A DNA stretch of 64,000 bases from Nereocystis luetkeana (lineage: Eukaryota; Sar; Phaeophyceae; Laminariales; Laminariaceae), in assembly GCA_031213475.1 (NCBI GenBank), contig JARUPZ010000034.1, forward strand, positions 4,978,547-5,042,546. The letters run 5' to 3'. Made by a program: the position numbers and the translations under genes. The notes under the pieces were generated by a model. That model saw only the letters and a list, made by a program, of their open reading frames with translations. It did no database searches and had not been told where the DNA came from. Positions 29,763 to 42,249 of this stretch are shown here, piece by piece (the stretch's first letter is position 1; the number at the start of each line of letters is the position of its first letter).

Positions 29763-31419
29763 TTGCCGTTGATGATGTTCTTGTTGCCGCTACCGACGAA
29801 CGGCTCCGTCACCGCCGCCGCCACCTTCGCCGTATCCGCCGCCGACAGCGACGCAGTAGGGCTGACCGGAACATCCGCCACGGCCAGATCGTCCGAATCA
29901 ATTATGAGATCAAACGAAGGACAGCGGGCGAGCGCGGCCCCGAACCCGAACGCCTTATCCAACGACAGGGGACCATCTTCCCCCTTGCCTGCCCCGACCC
30001 GGCCTCCTGCTACAAACCCCGCCCCGCCGCCGCCAATGGAGCCGTCATCGTCCAAACTCCAAGCGTCGCTGTAGAGACCCCGCGAATAAACCGCCGCCGC
30101 CGCCACTGCGACCTCTTCCTCGGCAGGGGACACTGACCGCGCAAAGCCCGGATAGGCACCTCCCTGCGGCGCTTCCCTTCCGGAAACCACCCCTCCTCCT
30201 CCTGCTCCTCCTCCTCCTCCCCGTCGCCAGTCCGCGCCCCCCCCGCCAAAGGAAACACCTTCCGCCACGGCGGATGATCCCACCGGGCTCACCAACACCG
30301 GACTGTTGTTGTTGCTACTGCTGTTGTTGTGGTGCCTACCCCCCACGATCGTCTGCTGCTGCTGCTGCTGTTGGTATTGCTGCTGCTGTTGGTGAGGTGG
30401 GGGTGGCGGGGGAGTCTCCGACTGAAGGTAGAAAGGAGGGATGCTGCCGCTGCAGTCGAGGTCTGCGGGGTTGATGGGCAGGAGGACGGGGGAAGACGCC
30501 TCCACGGAAGTCGCGGCGGAAGACGACGAACTCGAACCCGAACCCGACCCCCACGGATCCTGTATGCAGATGTTAGCAGACACGCCTCCCCAGAGCCCCG
30601 TGTGCTGATGCCAAGGAGACGGGAACTCTTGCTTCCCCGCGCTACCGTTGCTAGCACCAGCGCTGGCGTGAGCGTTAGCGTTGCAGCTATTGGCGAACAC
30701 GTTAGCGTTGCCACCGGCGGCAGCCTGCAGACGCAACCGGTGCGCCTCGGTCGGGCCCGGCAAAGGAGCTGTGCACCCGAAATTCAACTGGTGCGAGAAG
30801 CCTGCACTGCTGGTCACCCGGCCCCCGTAATCTCCCGCTCCCCCGCTGTTAAGCTGCTGGAGGTGAACGGTGGGCGCACGCGCTGCTGCTGCAGCGGCGA
30901 CGGCGGCGGCCGCCGCAGCCGCGGCAGCAGCGGAAGAGGAGGAGCGGGGAGAGACCCCTCCCATACACACGCGGATTTTTTTGCGAGTGGGCGGGCAGGA
31001 ACCGTCCCCGCCGCCGCTAACGCCGTTGATGTTGTCCCCGCCGTCCGACTCTCCCGTGGTATGGCTTCCGTATTCGTCCTCGTCTTCCCCGCTCCTAGTC
31101 GCGGAGGCCGGCCTCTTGTTGCCGCTCCCGTTGCCGCTCATGCTCGCGGCGATCTCGCTAGCGTTCATGTTAGCGGCGGCAGCAGCGGCGGCCGCGGCGG
31201 CGGCGGTCATAGACACGACGCGGCGCACCTCGCTGAGGAGGTTGGGCTGGTTGCGGCGGAAGAAAGGGTGGGAGTAGGTGCGGTCGGAGCAGTCGGCGAC
31301 CTTGCGGAACCCGTACATGTTGAGCTGCCGCTGGAAGCTGGAGAAATTGGCGTGCCGGTAGTTGGCCTTGAGGACCTTCGTCTCGAATTCCTTGTCGTTG
31401 TGGACAGTGAACGAGTCGC
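28910..31419 (-). CDS. HSF exon 2 (rest of DNA-binding domain, low-complexity body, stop)
   Basis: Open for 835 codons after two bases completing Gly51. It begins DSFTVHNDKEFETKVLKANY, RHANFSSFQRQLNMYGFRKV. TAA stop at 28912-28910 after GLSCRS. Strong Ala, Ser, Gly, Asn and Gln runs; the triplet tracts also make long open frames on the opposite strand, which I regard as mirror images. A further small intron inside this exon cannot be excluded. Confidence 0.92.
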
Positions 31420-34400
31420 CTTTTGGGAGTCAATCAACGAAAAAACGGATGAAACATACCGAGAAAAAAAAAAATCACGAGGCAATCGCGGCGGAGGATG
31501 GCGAGGGAAATGGGGGGGGGGGGGGGGGGGGGGTCAGATCGAGGCATGTTGAAAGATATCCTCATTCATGACCTGCAGATAGGGGGGAGGGGGCGGGGGG
31601 GGGGGTTGCATGCACGGTCGATAACGCTCTTTTGCGCGCAAAAACGGCCTTTTGGAGACGTTTATCGTGCAAAGGAAAGTATTCAACTACTGTACGTAGA
31701 GCGAGTTAGCGAACCAACTCTTTACAAACTAACGACTTCGACAACGAGCCGTAAAACAACAAACAACAATTAAAACACGAAAGGAATACTTACCTGGTAG
31801 TAGTCAACTGCAGCCAGCAGCACATTTGCTATACAATACCAGCACATACAATGTGCCGTGCCTGCTGGTACAGCAGTAGAATGTGCTGCTTACTGGGATG
31901 GTCTGCTGTTAAATACTGTATCACCAAGTACATGAAGCTCTGCAAGGCGGCTCAAGAGGCGGTGTGCACCGCACGTAGATCGAACGGAACAATCCGGGAG
32001 TCAAATCAACGTGAAAGAATCAAGGAACTAAGAATTGGAGCTTTGGGAGACATGAGAGTCAGAACCATCCATGATCAACGCAAAGCAGACCGACCATCAC
32101 AACAAGTAAATAAACAAGACAAAACCTAACCAAGCACATGCATGAGGGATGGGAAGTGGAGGGGGGGGGGGGGGTGGCTGGACGGCTGGCTGGCCGCGGT
32201 TTCATTTCGTCATCAGCAGCGTCATTCATCGTCGTAAAATCTAGGACGATTCCTCGCGTGAATAGCTATCCTATACCTGGTATAGTACCACAGAATGACG
32301 GCCAGGAAGTTAGAGCGCAGCATGGTCGTTATCGTTACCGTCTGTCACGATTTGTTATTGTTTTGGTTGATGTGTTGTTCCGAATATTGTTTTTCTTATA
32401 AACGTGTTATATATCTACGATATATTGTTAGGATTGTCGTCGTAATTATTGTTGTGGGTTTTGCTTTTGCTGTCGTTGTGGCCTGCGTTGCTTGCTTGCC
32501 GTCTTTTTTTTTTTTTCGAGAAGACGCGCAGCGTGCGGTCGAGCCGGCGGGACGGAAGATAGACGCGGTGGCCATCCCGCCCCCCACCATCTCCTGCTTG
32601 TCTGCTGCTGGTCATCTACTGGTACTCCACTAACTACGTACTGCTCGGCAACACCATGAATAAACGCATGAACCACGTTGCTAAACACTCTTCCACAATA
32701 CAGCAACAGCAGCATATCCGAAGAAAATGATGAGATACCGCTGAAAGAAGCGGGTTAGTCTTCAAGTGTTGGGTTCTTGCGGCACCTACTGCTTCTACTG
32801 ATCCTGTTCCTACTGCTACTTGATCCTCTGCAACTGCTGCTCTAAGTAACGCAGAAGTACGTGGACTGATGAAACATGCAAAATTAGAATGAGTGACTTA
32901 CGTTTCAACAAGTGCAAGCAACCTACGCAAAAAAGGTTGAACAGACTATTTTCAAGTGTTTTTATAAACGATTACAAGTACGAACCGCTGTAGGTACTTT
33001 TAATACGTTTGTGTATACGTAAGAATGCGAACACTATTTTGATAAAATTATATTTTATCGTCAGTTTTAAATGCTTATTGGTGTCAGCAGAGGCAGAAAA
33101 TGTTGAGGTTTTTGATGTGAATGAATGTAAATGAAAATCGTTTCTTTGTGTTTCTTCGTTTTTTTACATCAGATAAAATAGCCTTCAAATTATTATAGAC
33201 ATTAAAAGGCCCTCTGTACCTGGTACCTGGTATTTATCACAATAATGGAGTTTTTTTAAAAACTAGTTATATTAATATTCATAGTGGTGTACATACACTC
33301 GGGGGGGGGGTCGTATGGTGCTATTAATACCTACCTGGTACACGTAATGGTCGTGTGGACATGAGCAGCCACCTGCCTGATCTGTTTCGGCTCAATTGCA
33401 GCTCGCGTTTCGCATGGTGCCGACACAAGAAGACATGAACAGCAGCATGTGTAGCCAACAGCCAATTGAAGTCAATGCCCTACCAAGGGCAACTTGTACG
33501 TGGGTGTGGGTGTGTTCTTCACATTAAACCGTTCTTTCTACCCGTCGACATCCAGCACAACCAGTGTCCGTGCCGATTCTTGGGTAACACACGTACGATA
33601 CTGCTGTATACTATTAATATACATGTTCGGCCGGGATGCCTTCGGCATTTTAACGTCGACTTCACTTCACCATTGGGTTCAGTTGGTCCAAGACCTCCAA
33701 CGCTTGGATGCCATCGGTGTTTTGCTTGATCAATATTACGGGGGACCATAGTAAATAGGACCAAGTATTGCTAGTGAAAATAGGTAAATATATAGGTATT
33801 TGTATGCACCGTAGGTCCTATTAACTATGGTCCCCCGTAATAGTGTGAATCTTCACTTTCTGTTAGTGTGAAATATTAACACTGAGGGCAGCGGACACCT
33901 ACAACAGTATTAATGATAGTATTAATAGTATGGAATACTACAGCAGCAGCACATCATCAGTGGTCGGTTAAGGGCACAGGGAGAGGACATCATACCGGCA
34001 TCTATGGTGCTGTATACCTGGTATGTACCAGCAGGTGAGCGTGTTCTGTACGTACTTCTTACGTATCTTAATAGTACACTCAAGAGTACCTGCATCCTGG
34101 TACTGGTATAACCAGGTACCAGGTATTTTAGAGTAGTACGTACCAGGTATTACGTACCAGGGTAACATTTTATTTATTTTTGTCACCCCGACCGGACAAC
34201 GAAGCAACCCCGACAACAACCACATCCATCCATCCATGCATGCCGAAGCAGGTCACGTGTGGGGGGGCGTGTCAGATGTCAGATGGCCTCATGAGACGCC
34301 ACACCTACAAACAAATCACCCTGGTATATATATACTCAGTACTCAGTACCAGGCACCAAATCTGCTGCTGCACAAGTATCATGAAGATACTATGAATACT

Positions 34401-35408
34401 ATTCATATTGATATTAACACAGCAGTGGTTTTATTGATATTCAATTTATTAAATTAATATTAATAGTTGTACGACGAAGTTGTACGATGAACATCGCCCA
34501 TACATACCTGGTATTTCACACGACCTAGAAGTACATCTTTTTCTTCCCAAAAAATATGTCCCATGCCTTGTCAATGTTCCTCCACACAGCAGAAGGCGGA
34601 ATGATGGTGATAAATATGGTGACATGGTGTGACATCGTCGTGGTGCTGGAGGATGGGCCATAGGCGCTGGAGCCGCCGCCACCGCTAGTCATCTACCGGG
34701 AGTACACGTAAAAATACGTCGAACTGCTGCTTGCTGTGTGTGCGTACTACTGCTGTAAACATGTAATAATAATGGGTCCATCCCACCACCCTCATGCAAT
34801 CCTTCATATAGTCACGTTGAATGAGTACAACATAAGCGTTCGATAAACCAGATAGATGGAGGATACAGGATAGACCTACCAACGCGGTAAAGATCGCGTC
34901 ACAAATCGAAAAGAGAGCAGATAGAACGGGTAATAGGTACGTAGACAGGGAGGTTTGCCGTCACGCCCCCCCCCCCCCCGCCCCCCCTCCCGCTCCCCCG
35001 GCACACACGATAATCCTTCGCGGCATATCATACCTTGTACTCGTCGTAAAGTAGTATCGGTACGTACGTATCACAGGGCGATTCCACACTCACGATTAAT
35101 CTATGAACAATCAACCCAGACAAGCAGACTGACTGCCCCGACTCGCTTCAGCATGCGTAGCCTGCAATGTCCTCGTACGTGTATCGTACGTACTACTGCG
35201 ATACTGCCGGCATACGATACGATACGCACCGGCAAAAGACAGCAGCAACATTAGGACCCGGTCCAACACGACTAATGACAAGCAAGTTGGACAACATGAG
35301 GGTCCGCAGGCCGCAGGCTTTTTTCGCGTGAACGAGGTATATAACGTACGGCCCCGGCGTGGGAGGTGGGCGGCTGCTTGCGCCACACCATCACAACGAC
35401 AACAGCGT

Positions 35409-35453
<45 letters not shown>

Positions 35454-36855
35454 GCAAGCAAGCAGTGCGTATCGAATCGATCCGTCTGAAGTCGAGATTT
35501 TGTGTATGCATGCGTGCGTAGAGTACGAGGGCAGGGAAGGCTGTTTCGTCTCAAAGAGGAAGCGATGTAATATGAGAAACCTCGTACGCAATGCCTTGTG
35601 TGTGCAACCCAGTCAAAAAGAGCGTACTCGCACGTATCCCAGGTACATAAAATCCCAGTGTACATACCGCATACGTGAACTACAAAGGAGATCGTACACT
35701 CCTCGCACACTACAAACAGTATAACCCAACCAAAAAGCCCAAAAACAAAACAGCAGCCCAAAAAAAAACGAATTTTTGTGTACGTGTGTATGTTGGATAG
35801 GGTATACATTTTTTTCTCGTCAAGGCTACGTACGTGTAGCTGGACACGTGTTTGGTTTGGTTTTATTTCTCGAGCCTAGAAAAAAGGCAGCTCAAGATCG
35901 ATCGATACAAGAGAGCGGGTGGGGATTAGGTCTAACACGTGGCGGGCGGCGGCGGCGGGGGCGACCGCCGCCCGCGGCGGCGGAGGCAGCAGCGCTCGGG
36001 AGGATGGTGCAGCGGTCCGCAATCCTCCAACAAACGACGATGCATGATACTCTCTTTATCTTTGGTGCCGTGTCTTGTTGCTGTATCACACAACGGCCTG
36101 CCTCTTCAAAAAATAGTACCAGGTATGATATCGAAAAAATATTATGGCTCGCAATTTCATTCGGGCGCAGGGACATTGCTCGACTGAAAAGAGTCGAGGG
36201 AGCTGCTGACACGCGGCCTCGCCTTGTCTGGCGAGATCAAATACCACACTGCACACATCACGACACGGCGCCGACGACGTGACAGATGGCGGGCGCAGAG
36301 CCGGCTAGTGCTGATCCTCAGTCGGCGCGAGGCAACAGGCTCTAGCCGCGGCGAGGTCGGTCGCTGGGCCCGGGCGCCATTATACCCCCAAAAAAATACA
36401 TTTTTCGAATGGTATACTTGGAGGGGTACAAAAAATACCAAAAAAAACAAACCAAGCAGGGGCGAAAGAGCGACTTTTCTCCAATAAATGCCACTCCCCC
36501 TACAACATCTGGCGCTTGCCTGTGGAAAAAAAAAACGGCGGGCAGACACAACACAAAAAGACGCGCGGGTGCTGGCGCACGGAGGTGGCACGGCACTAAC
36601 TGATGTAGCACGGCCCGGTGCTTTGCGGTCGGCGGTGCGACGCGTCTCGCGGTCCCCCTGCCTCGCTCGCAGGCGCCCCACAAAAAGTAGGTATTGGCCC
36701 TCACCTTCTGTGCTCCAGCCGACGATCGGCGTACCGCCTTGAAGGATGCTGAAAAGCTTCGAGGCAAACGTCTGAGGCGCGCCGCGCTTGCCCTTCTTTC
36801 GGGTCGAGGCGGCCTTGCTGCCGTTGCCCTCGGATCCTCTGGCTTGCCTCGCCAT
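28910..36855 (-). CDS. Heat shock transcription factor (HSF family), two-exon gene
   Basis: Nuclear DNA-binding transcription factor; HSFs bind nGAAn repeats and usually act as trimers. The join of exon 1 (36855-36705) and exon 2 (31419-28910) gives 886 residues. The winged-helix domain spans about residues 27-118: T-F-A-S-K-L-F-S-I-L, G-W-S-T-E-G-D-S-F, the recognition-helix block NFSSFQRQLNMYGFRKV and HPFFRRNQPNLL. A Gly codon is split by the intron (donor AAG|GTGAGG, acceptor CAAAAG). RKKGKR at 19-24 may be a nuclear signal. After the domain come poly-Ala (123-134), Ser/Gly/Asn-rich stretches and two Gln tracts (29123-29190 and about 30355-30410). I do not see a clear leucine-heptad HR-A/B trimerisation region, which is unusual. 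A segment near the C-terminus, SLDWALLAEDTTDSS, could be an acidic-aromatic activation motif. Confidence 0.93.
33505..33590 (+). repeat. Dispersed repeat J fragment
   Basis: TTCACATTAAACCGTTCTTT, CTACCCGTCGACATCCAGCA and CAACCAGTGTCCGTGCCGAT, the J end preceded by GTGTG. Confidence 0.75.
33736..33840. mobile_element. MITE family A copy in the HSF intron
   Basis: 105 bp, TTACGGGGGACCATAG to CTATGGTCCCCCGTAA, TA on both sides. Confidence 0.92.
35410..35451 (+). repeat. (CAG)n microsatellite
   Basis: Fourteen near-perfect CAG triplets in the HSF intron. Hypervariable marker candidate. Confidence 0.95.
35938..36010. other. GC-rich GGC/GCC patch in HSF intron 1
   Basis: GGCGGGCGGCGGCGGGGGCG facing CGCCGCCCGCGGCGGCGG can fold into a GC-rich stem. 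No coding signal identified. Confidence 0.4.
36705..36855 (-). CDS. HSF exon 1 (start of DNA-binding domain)
   Basis: ATG at 36855-36853; fifty codons plus the first base of Gly51: MARQARGSEGNGSKAASTRK then KGKRGAPQTFASKLFSILQG, GTPIVGWSTE. The donor GTGAGG at 36704 matches the phase of the acceptor at 31420. The start is the only Met before the domain in this frame; an upstream non-coding exon is possible. Confidence 0.9.
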
Positions 36856-37964
36856 GCTTCTCTCGCGGTCGAGCTACGGCGATCTATCTCCGGGCTCGCC
36901 CTAGGTGGGTTTCTTGTGCCCCGTGATACCTGTCAGCTGCTGGTGCTGGTGCTGGTGCTGGTGCTGCTGTGATGCTGTGATGCCTGTTGTTGTGTTGTGA
37001 ACGTGTGTGTGATGTTGTGCTGCGATGATATATCATGACATTTTTAGCATAGCGCACCCGCATGGTTGGTGGGTATGGTATATAAATTCGATAAAACGAG
37101 TTGATTATTTTTAGTACTTTTTTTTATTGTATTTTGACTGTTTTTTTGGGTCCCCAACAACAAAGATATAAAAAATTATTTACTCGATCCAAGTCCCCAA
37201 AAAACAAAATATGTGAGATTTTCTCTCTTCTCGATAGCATGCCAGATCCAATTACTTGTTTAAAGTATTATATATAAAGCGGCCTTGGAACGAAATGGAA
37301 GCGCGCAGGTGCAAATGAGGGAAAAATAACCAATTTTACATGGGTTGCAACTTTTACTTGGTTTTAGTATTATTGTTGACGATCGGACCGCTTTTCGTTT
37401 CTGACAAGAATCGACGTTTTGAGAGGGTCACGCACCGGAGAAACAAAACTTTTTGCAGTTGCATTAAATATTTTATTTATTTGTTTCACTTTCGGTGTAT
37501 AGAAATTCGAGGTCCTGCGTCCATGGTTGACATCCCGGGATGTCGGTCGACCCATAAGAGATGAAATCGCGGAGCTTCCAGCCGACCCACGGCCTATGGG
37601 ATCGCCCCGGAGTCCCGAGCTTGGTGCCTCCCGAGGCAGACCACCAGACCACCACGGGCGGCCGGCGCGGACACATCTTCCCGCTGGATCGGTGGAGTCT
37701 CCTGTTCGGTGGCCCGTTTGGTTCGTGCGTTTTGTACCCCGCGCGCGTATGCGTATACGATGTTATTGCAGTATGTCACCCCGCTCGCTTATACGGGGCA
37801 TTTTGAGCGGGATATACGCCTTCTCTTTACTTCGAAGGTCTGTGATATCATCGCGGATAACAAACCGTTATATCATACCAGGTACCCTGGTATCTCTCCA
37901 TGGAATAGATATACCCGTATATGAGTTGTATTTGCTGGTGTAGCTCGATGGGGCTTGGTGGTGC
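36856..37964. other. Upstream of HSF; no confident promoter
   Basis: CTGGTG repeats near 36940-36965, AT-rich sequence at 37080-37340, then a GC-rich block at 37500-37740 open in several frames (for example H-I-F-P-L-D-R-W-S-L-L-F-G-G-P-F-G-S plus-strand). No family recognised. TACCAGGTACCCTGGTA at about 37875-37891 is a double scar variant. Confidence 0.35.
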
Positions 37965-38237
37965 ACGAGGAGGAGGGGGGGGGGGGGGGAAGAGGGGGAG
38001 GAGGAGGAGCAGGAGGAGGAGGAGAAGGAGGAGAGGGGGCTACAATAAAGTTCAGCCCTCGGCAGATAGAGATGATGATACTACAACAAACAGCAGTGAG
38101 TGGAGGGTGTAATTACATCAACTTGAAGTGGAGAGAGTCATATGTGGTACGAGGAGACTGATTGATGACGATGCTTATTACTGCTTGCTGTGCTTGCTGC
38201 CGCTCGCTGTGCTGTGTGCTATTAAAATATACTGCTG

Positions 38238-38276
<39 letters not shown>

Positions 38277-38400
38277 GTTTGGATTGGTCAGTCATGCAGT
38301 TGACGGTGAGATGATGATTATGATAATGATTGATGATGATGATGAGCATGGTGATGATGGTGATAATGGTGATGATGATGCATGACGATGATGAGAGAGA
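37965..38400. repeat. GAG-rich, CTG and GAT simple repeats
   Basis: GGAGGAGGA-type tract at 37965-38040, (CTG)n at about 38232-38275 and GATGATGAT-rich tracts at 38310-38395. No gene. Confidence 0.85.
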
Positions 38401-39089
38401 TAAGAGATAATTCGAAGTGGATACCAATGATGTTCTTTTATGATGTTCTCACATCATCGTATTTTCAAAAGCATGCCTGGTACAGAAAACCGTAACAATT
38501 AATCAATTCTAATACTTACTGCTGCTGCTGCTGCTGCTGCTGTGTGGGCTACGTGTAGACTGCTGCTGCTGATGGTAGCAATTTGATACGCGACGTACCC
38601 CACCAGGCGAGGCATAACAGCGGTAGTACAGCGGTACTGGTAGTAAAAAAGTGCCTAGTTGGTGCGTAATATCCCCGAAGTTTTGTAAACGGTGGCGGGG
38701 CAAAAGTATGGAGTGACCCCGAAGCTTTTTAAACGGCGGCGTTCTGTGTCTCTCCCTCTCTCTCTCGGCAAGCGCACAGCAACAAGCACTACCGTAAATC
38801 ACAACAAGCAGTACGTAGCCGTGAACATTCTCGAGAAAAGTTATTATACTCGCAGCATACTCGTATGGCGTATATTTGTATGTATTCATCTGTTCGGTAG
38901 TAGTACTGCTGCTGTAGTATTCTGTTCTGTCTTCTCCGCGCTGTCGGTGTGTGCGGTGTCGGAGTACATGGTGCACGAAAATGCAGCGCGAATTGTGCAT
39001 GCAGCGGACCACCACCACTATTAATACTACTGCTGCAACGATACCACCGCCCCCGCGACATGGGCCCGGGGGTATCCTCATTCGTTAGC
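38401..39089. other. Unassigned sequence
   Basis: (CTG)n at 38518-38541. No other recognised feature. Confidence 0.4.
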
Positions 39090-39310
39090 AAGAAGAACAT
39101 CCGATCATCATACTGCATGCACAAACTCCTCATCATCGTCATGAGCAAGTCAAACGTAACGATTGTTTTGATGACAAAATAAACGGGCAGGCTCTAACCG
39201 CAACATTTGGACAGCATGTATGTCGTACCAGGTATGTATCTGCACGAGTGTTGTATCTATACTCCCACTGCATATTCAATGCACCCAACAATCTACTATT
39301 AATACTACAC

Positions 39311-39313
39311 TAT

Positions 39314-39355
<42 letters not shown>

Positions 39356-39358
39356 AAC
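39311..39358 (+). repeat. (ACT)n microsatellite
   Basis: About fifteen ACT triplets within the satellite region. Confidence 0.9.
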
Positions 39359-39434
39359 TGCTATACTACTACTACAGTACTACTGCTGTACAACATTAAA
39401 AATGAGCGTTTAATACGTACAGTAGACTACGAGT

Positions 39435-39829
39435 AACAGACAAATCTGAAAAATGGGAACGAAGCCTAAAATGAGAACCAAGCCGTATCTCCAGAACCAT
39501 GTGGTGTATCAGAGAACCAAAATGATCCTGCGAAACCCCTTGACCAGCCCTGAGCGAGGAGCTCGTCAGAACGGTCATGCTCCATCTCGTGCCTTCGGGT
39601 GGGCGCAAAAAGCGATATACGCTGGCTCTATTGTGATTTCTCTAGATGCTGGCTACCGCGGCGATGCCGAGGACTTCCAGCCTGAGCGACAGCTCATTCG
39701 AAGGCTGCTGTACAGCCCCACAGGACTGTCAACTTTTTTTCTTGGAGTTGTACACAATTGGTTTGCTTTCTAAAAAAAAACGTCCGTTCCCATTTTTTGT
39801 TTCGTTCCCATTTTTCCGTTTTGTCTGTT
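39435..39829. mobile_element. 395-bp inverted-repeat element, copy 2
   Basis: Same ends and length as 17939-18333, with GAGT on both sides (39431-39434 and 39830-39833), a likely 4-bp target duplication. Nearly identical to copy 1. Confidence 0.87.
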
Positions 39830-41470
39830 GAGTACACAACAACAAGGCTACCTGGTACACAACAAGGCCACACAACAAGGCTTTACCGGTACATGCCACT
39901 ACTATCAATATTAATAGTCGACGGCGCATAACTCCGCTCAGTCAGGTCCAAGCCAGCACGGAAGCAGCAGTGGGCATTATGATAACAAACAGTGCACTCA
40001 TGCGTGTGTGTGCCCGCACTCTTGTCTCATCATGCGTAACGATCCATGCCGGGCAGGCTCTTCTTCTAGCCGTAACATATCGACAGCATGCATAAACTTG
40101 TCTTGTGTATTCAATAAATACATCCAGTGTACGCATACAAAACACTACCAGCACAAAGTATCGTCCCAGGGTACTTATTCAGTAGGGTATACATTCCACG
40201 AGCAGACAGCATCGGCAGCGCACACAGAGTCAGTATCAGCGGCGCACAGTCAGGTCGAAGCATGTATGATGTGCGTACACTCGTCATCATGCGCAGCGAT
40301 ATAATTTGAGTGCGTTCCACACCGGGCAGGCTCTTCTAACTGTAACGTATGGACAGCATAAAGTGCATAAGCCGGCACCTGGTACATTACAATATCCAAT
40401 GAACATAAAAAGCACACTATAGTCATACCTGGTACGTACGAGTACCAGGTTATTCTCTAGACTGCAAGCCACCAGTATTACCGGCGCATAGTCAGGAGCA
40501 CAGCAGCAGGGGGCATTATAATCGTGCATGCATTTGCATGCGCTCATCACATGCACAACGACTTTGTCAAGCAGGCATATTCCATGTCCGGCAGTCTCTT
40601 CTCGCCATAACATGGGGACAGCATAGAGTACATAAACCGTATCTGGTACATCACAACATCCAATGCACATACAAAGCACATACTATCATCATACCTGGTA
40701 CGTACGAGTACCGGATTACTCTTTAGGCTACAAGCCACCACTATTGGCGGCGCATAGTCAGGAGCACAGCAGCAGTGGGCATTATACTCGTGCCTGTATT
40801 TACGTGCGCTCGTCATCACATGCACAACGACTTTGTCTAGCAGGCATAATATCCTATGCCGGGCAGGCTCTTCTAACCGTAACGTGTGGACAGCATAAAG
40901 TACATAAACCGTACCTACCTGGTACATTACAACACCCAATGCACATACAAAGAACATATAATCAACTGGTACGTACGAGTACCAGGGTATTCAATAGGCT
41001 TCGAGCCACCAGTATTGGCGGCGCATAGTCAGGAGCACAGCAGCAGTGGGCATTATGCTCGTGCCTGCATTTGCTTGCACTCGTCAGCACATTCACAACG
41101 ACTTTGTCGTGCAGGCATTCCACGCCGGGCAGGCTCTTCCGACCACAACGCATACGGCACCAGTACGTACCTGCCTTGCGTTCGACAGTTCCAAGACACA
41201 CAAAATATAATAGGCTACAGGCCTCACCACTATTTGACGGTGCATACATACACACGCATAGTTTTCCCGTTGAGGTTGAAGCTTTACGTATAGCTGCAGC
41301 ATCGGGCACTCTAATATTAGTAGTAGATGCATGTAATATGTGCATGCACTCGTCATCGTGCGAAACGATTATACGTTCCATGCCCGGCAGGCTCTCCCAA
41401 CCGTAGAATATGGGCACTCTGGAACAACATGCATCCATACCGCTGTACATTCAATCCACCCAATACGCAT

Positions 41471-42099
41471 TAACACAAAACGAAACAAGGCACTGCCAGC
41501 AGTGGGCTTTAACACCCCAGCCATTAACATCAGGTGCCAGGTGCGGTATTGTTTACCATCATCATGTTTGTTGTTATAGATGTACACCATGACCACTGAG
41601 CTACAATAGCAGTTCGCTATCCAACTTTGTCTTTTGCCACCCGACAACGCACAGCATGATAAGCTTTGACGTCGATCCCTCCTTCTAGAACACCTACTGC
41701 AAAGAAGAAACAAGGAAACCCAGGGGAAAAAATCGAGCTATTAATAGAAAATATATCGGACAGGTACAAACCTACTGTCTGTATAGCTCCGTCATGTACC
41801 AATCGGTTCTTCCACCCTCCTACGCCACGTGGTGGCCTGTGGTTTTCCTGTTCTCCGCCATTCACTTATTAGACATTTGTCTACGCCCCAAGCTTGAATC
41901 TTAGGCCGCATCTAGGGTCCGTCCCCACGCCATGGGTAGGGGCCTTCCACCCCCCGCCCCCTGCTACTTTTCAAGCCTCCTGGAGCTCCCGTAGCGGGAG
42001 TTTGAAGCAAGACACCCTCCACCAGATGGCGACCGGGGCGGTCACCGGGATGAATATTAAAAGGCGCTCCTTCAGCACCCCTTAACAGGTATTCCTGTC
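41471..42099. other. Unassigned sequence with a family H end
   Basis: TTTTGCCACCCGACAACGCA at about 41631-41650 is an inverted H terminal sequence. The remainder shows no gene. Confidence 0.4.
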
Positions 42100-42104
42100 A
42101 ATAC

Positions 42105-42175
<71 letters not shown>

Positions 42176-42247
42176 CAAGTAGTATTAATAGTAGTAGTAG
42201 TAGTAGTAGTAGTAGCGGTAGTAGTGGTAGTAGTAGTGATAGTAGTA
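42100..42247. repeat. (AGT)n microsatellite
   Basis: Tracts of AGT at 42103-42180 and 42190-42247 with a few interruptions. Confidence 0.95.
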
Positions 42248-42249
42248 CA

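Larger units (their letters stand above)
33217..34150. repeat. Cluster of TACCWGGTA motifs
   Basis: TACCTGGTACCTGGTA at 33217-33232, TACCTGGTA near 33333 and 34016, ACCAGGTACCAGGTA at 34111-34125, TACCAGGTA near 34140. Tandem forms share the middle TA. Confidence 0.9.
31420..36704 (-). other. HSF intron 1 (about 5.3 kb)
   Basis: GT..AG intron interrupting the DNA-binding domain between G-W-S-T-E and G-D-S-F. It contains a G tract (31511-31533), a repeat J fragment, one family A MITE, a dense cluster of CCWGG scars (31790-34510), a CAG tract (35410-35451) and a GC-rich patch (about 35938-36010). No other exon was recognised. Confidence 0.85.
39090..41470 (+). repeat. Satellite array, about 270-bp degenerate unit
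   Basis: Units share GGCGGCGCATAGTCAGGAGC, AGCAGCAGTGGGCATTAT, ACTCGTCATCA.ATGC, GCCGGGCAGGCTCTTCTAAC, GTGGACAGCATAAAGTACAT and a CCWGG scar pair flanking CGTACGAGTA. Well-preserved units start near 40473, 40738 and 41010; weaker ones near 39930, 40225 and 41225. A 395-bp transposon splits the array at 39435-39829. Confidence 0.85.

Noticed and set aside
29095-31552. Long plus-strand open frames over the HSF exon (up to 407 codons)
   Set aside because: They are mirror images of the low-complexity triplet tracts in the minus-strand HSF gene; the DNA-binding domain and splice phase fix the coding strand.
37500-37943. Coding exon in the GC-rich block upstream of HSF
   Set aside because: Open in several frames on both strands, with no family resemblance and no convincing splice sites.
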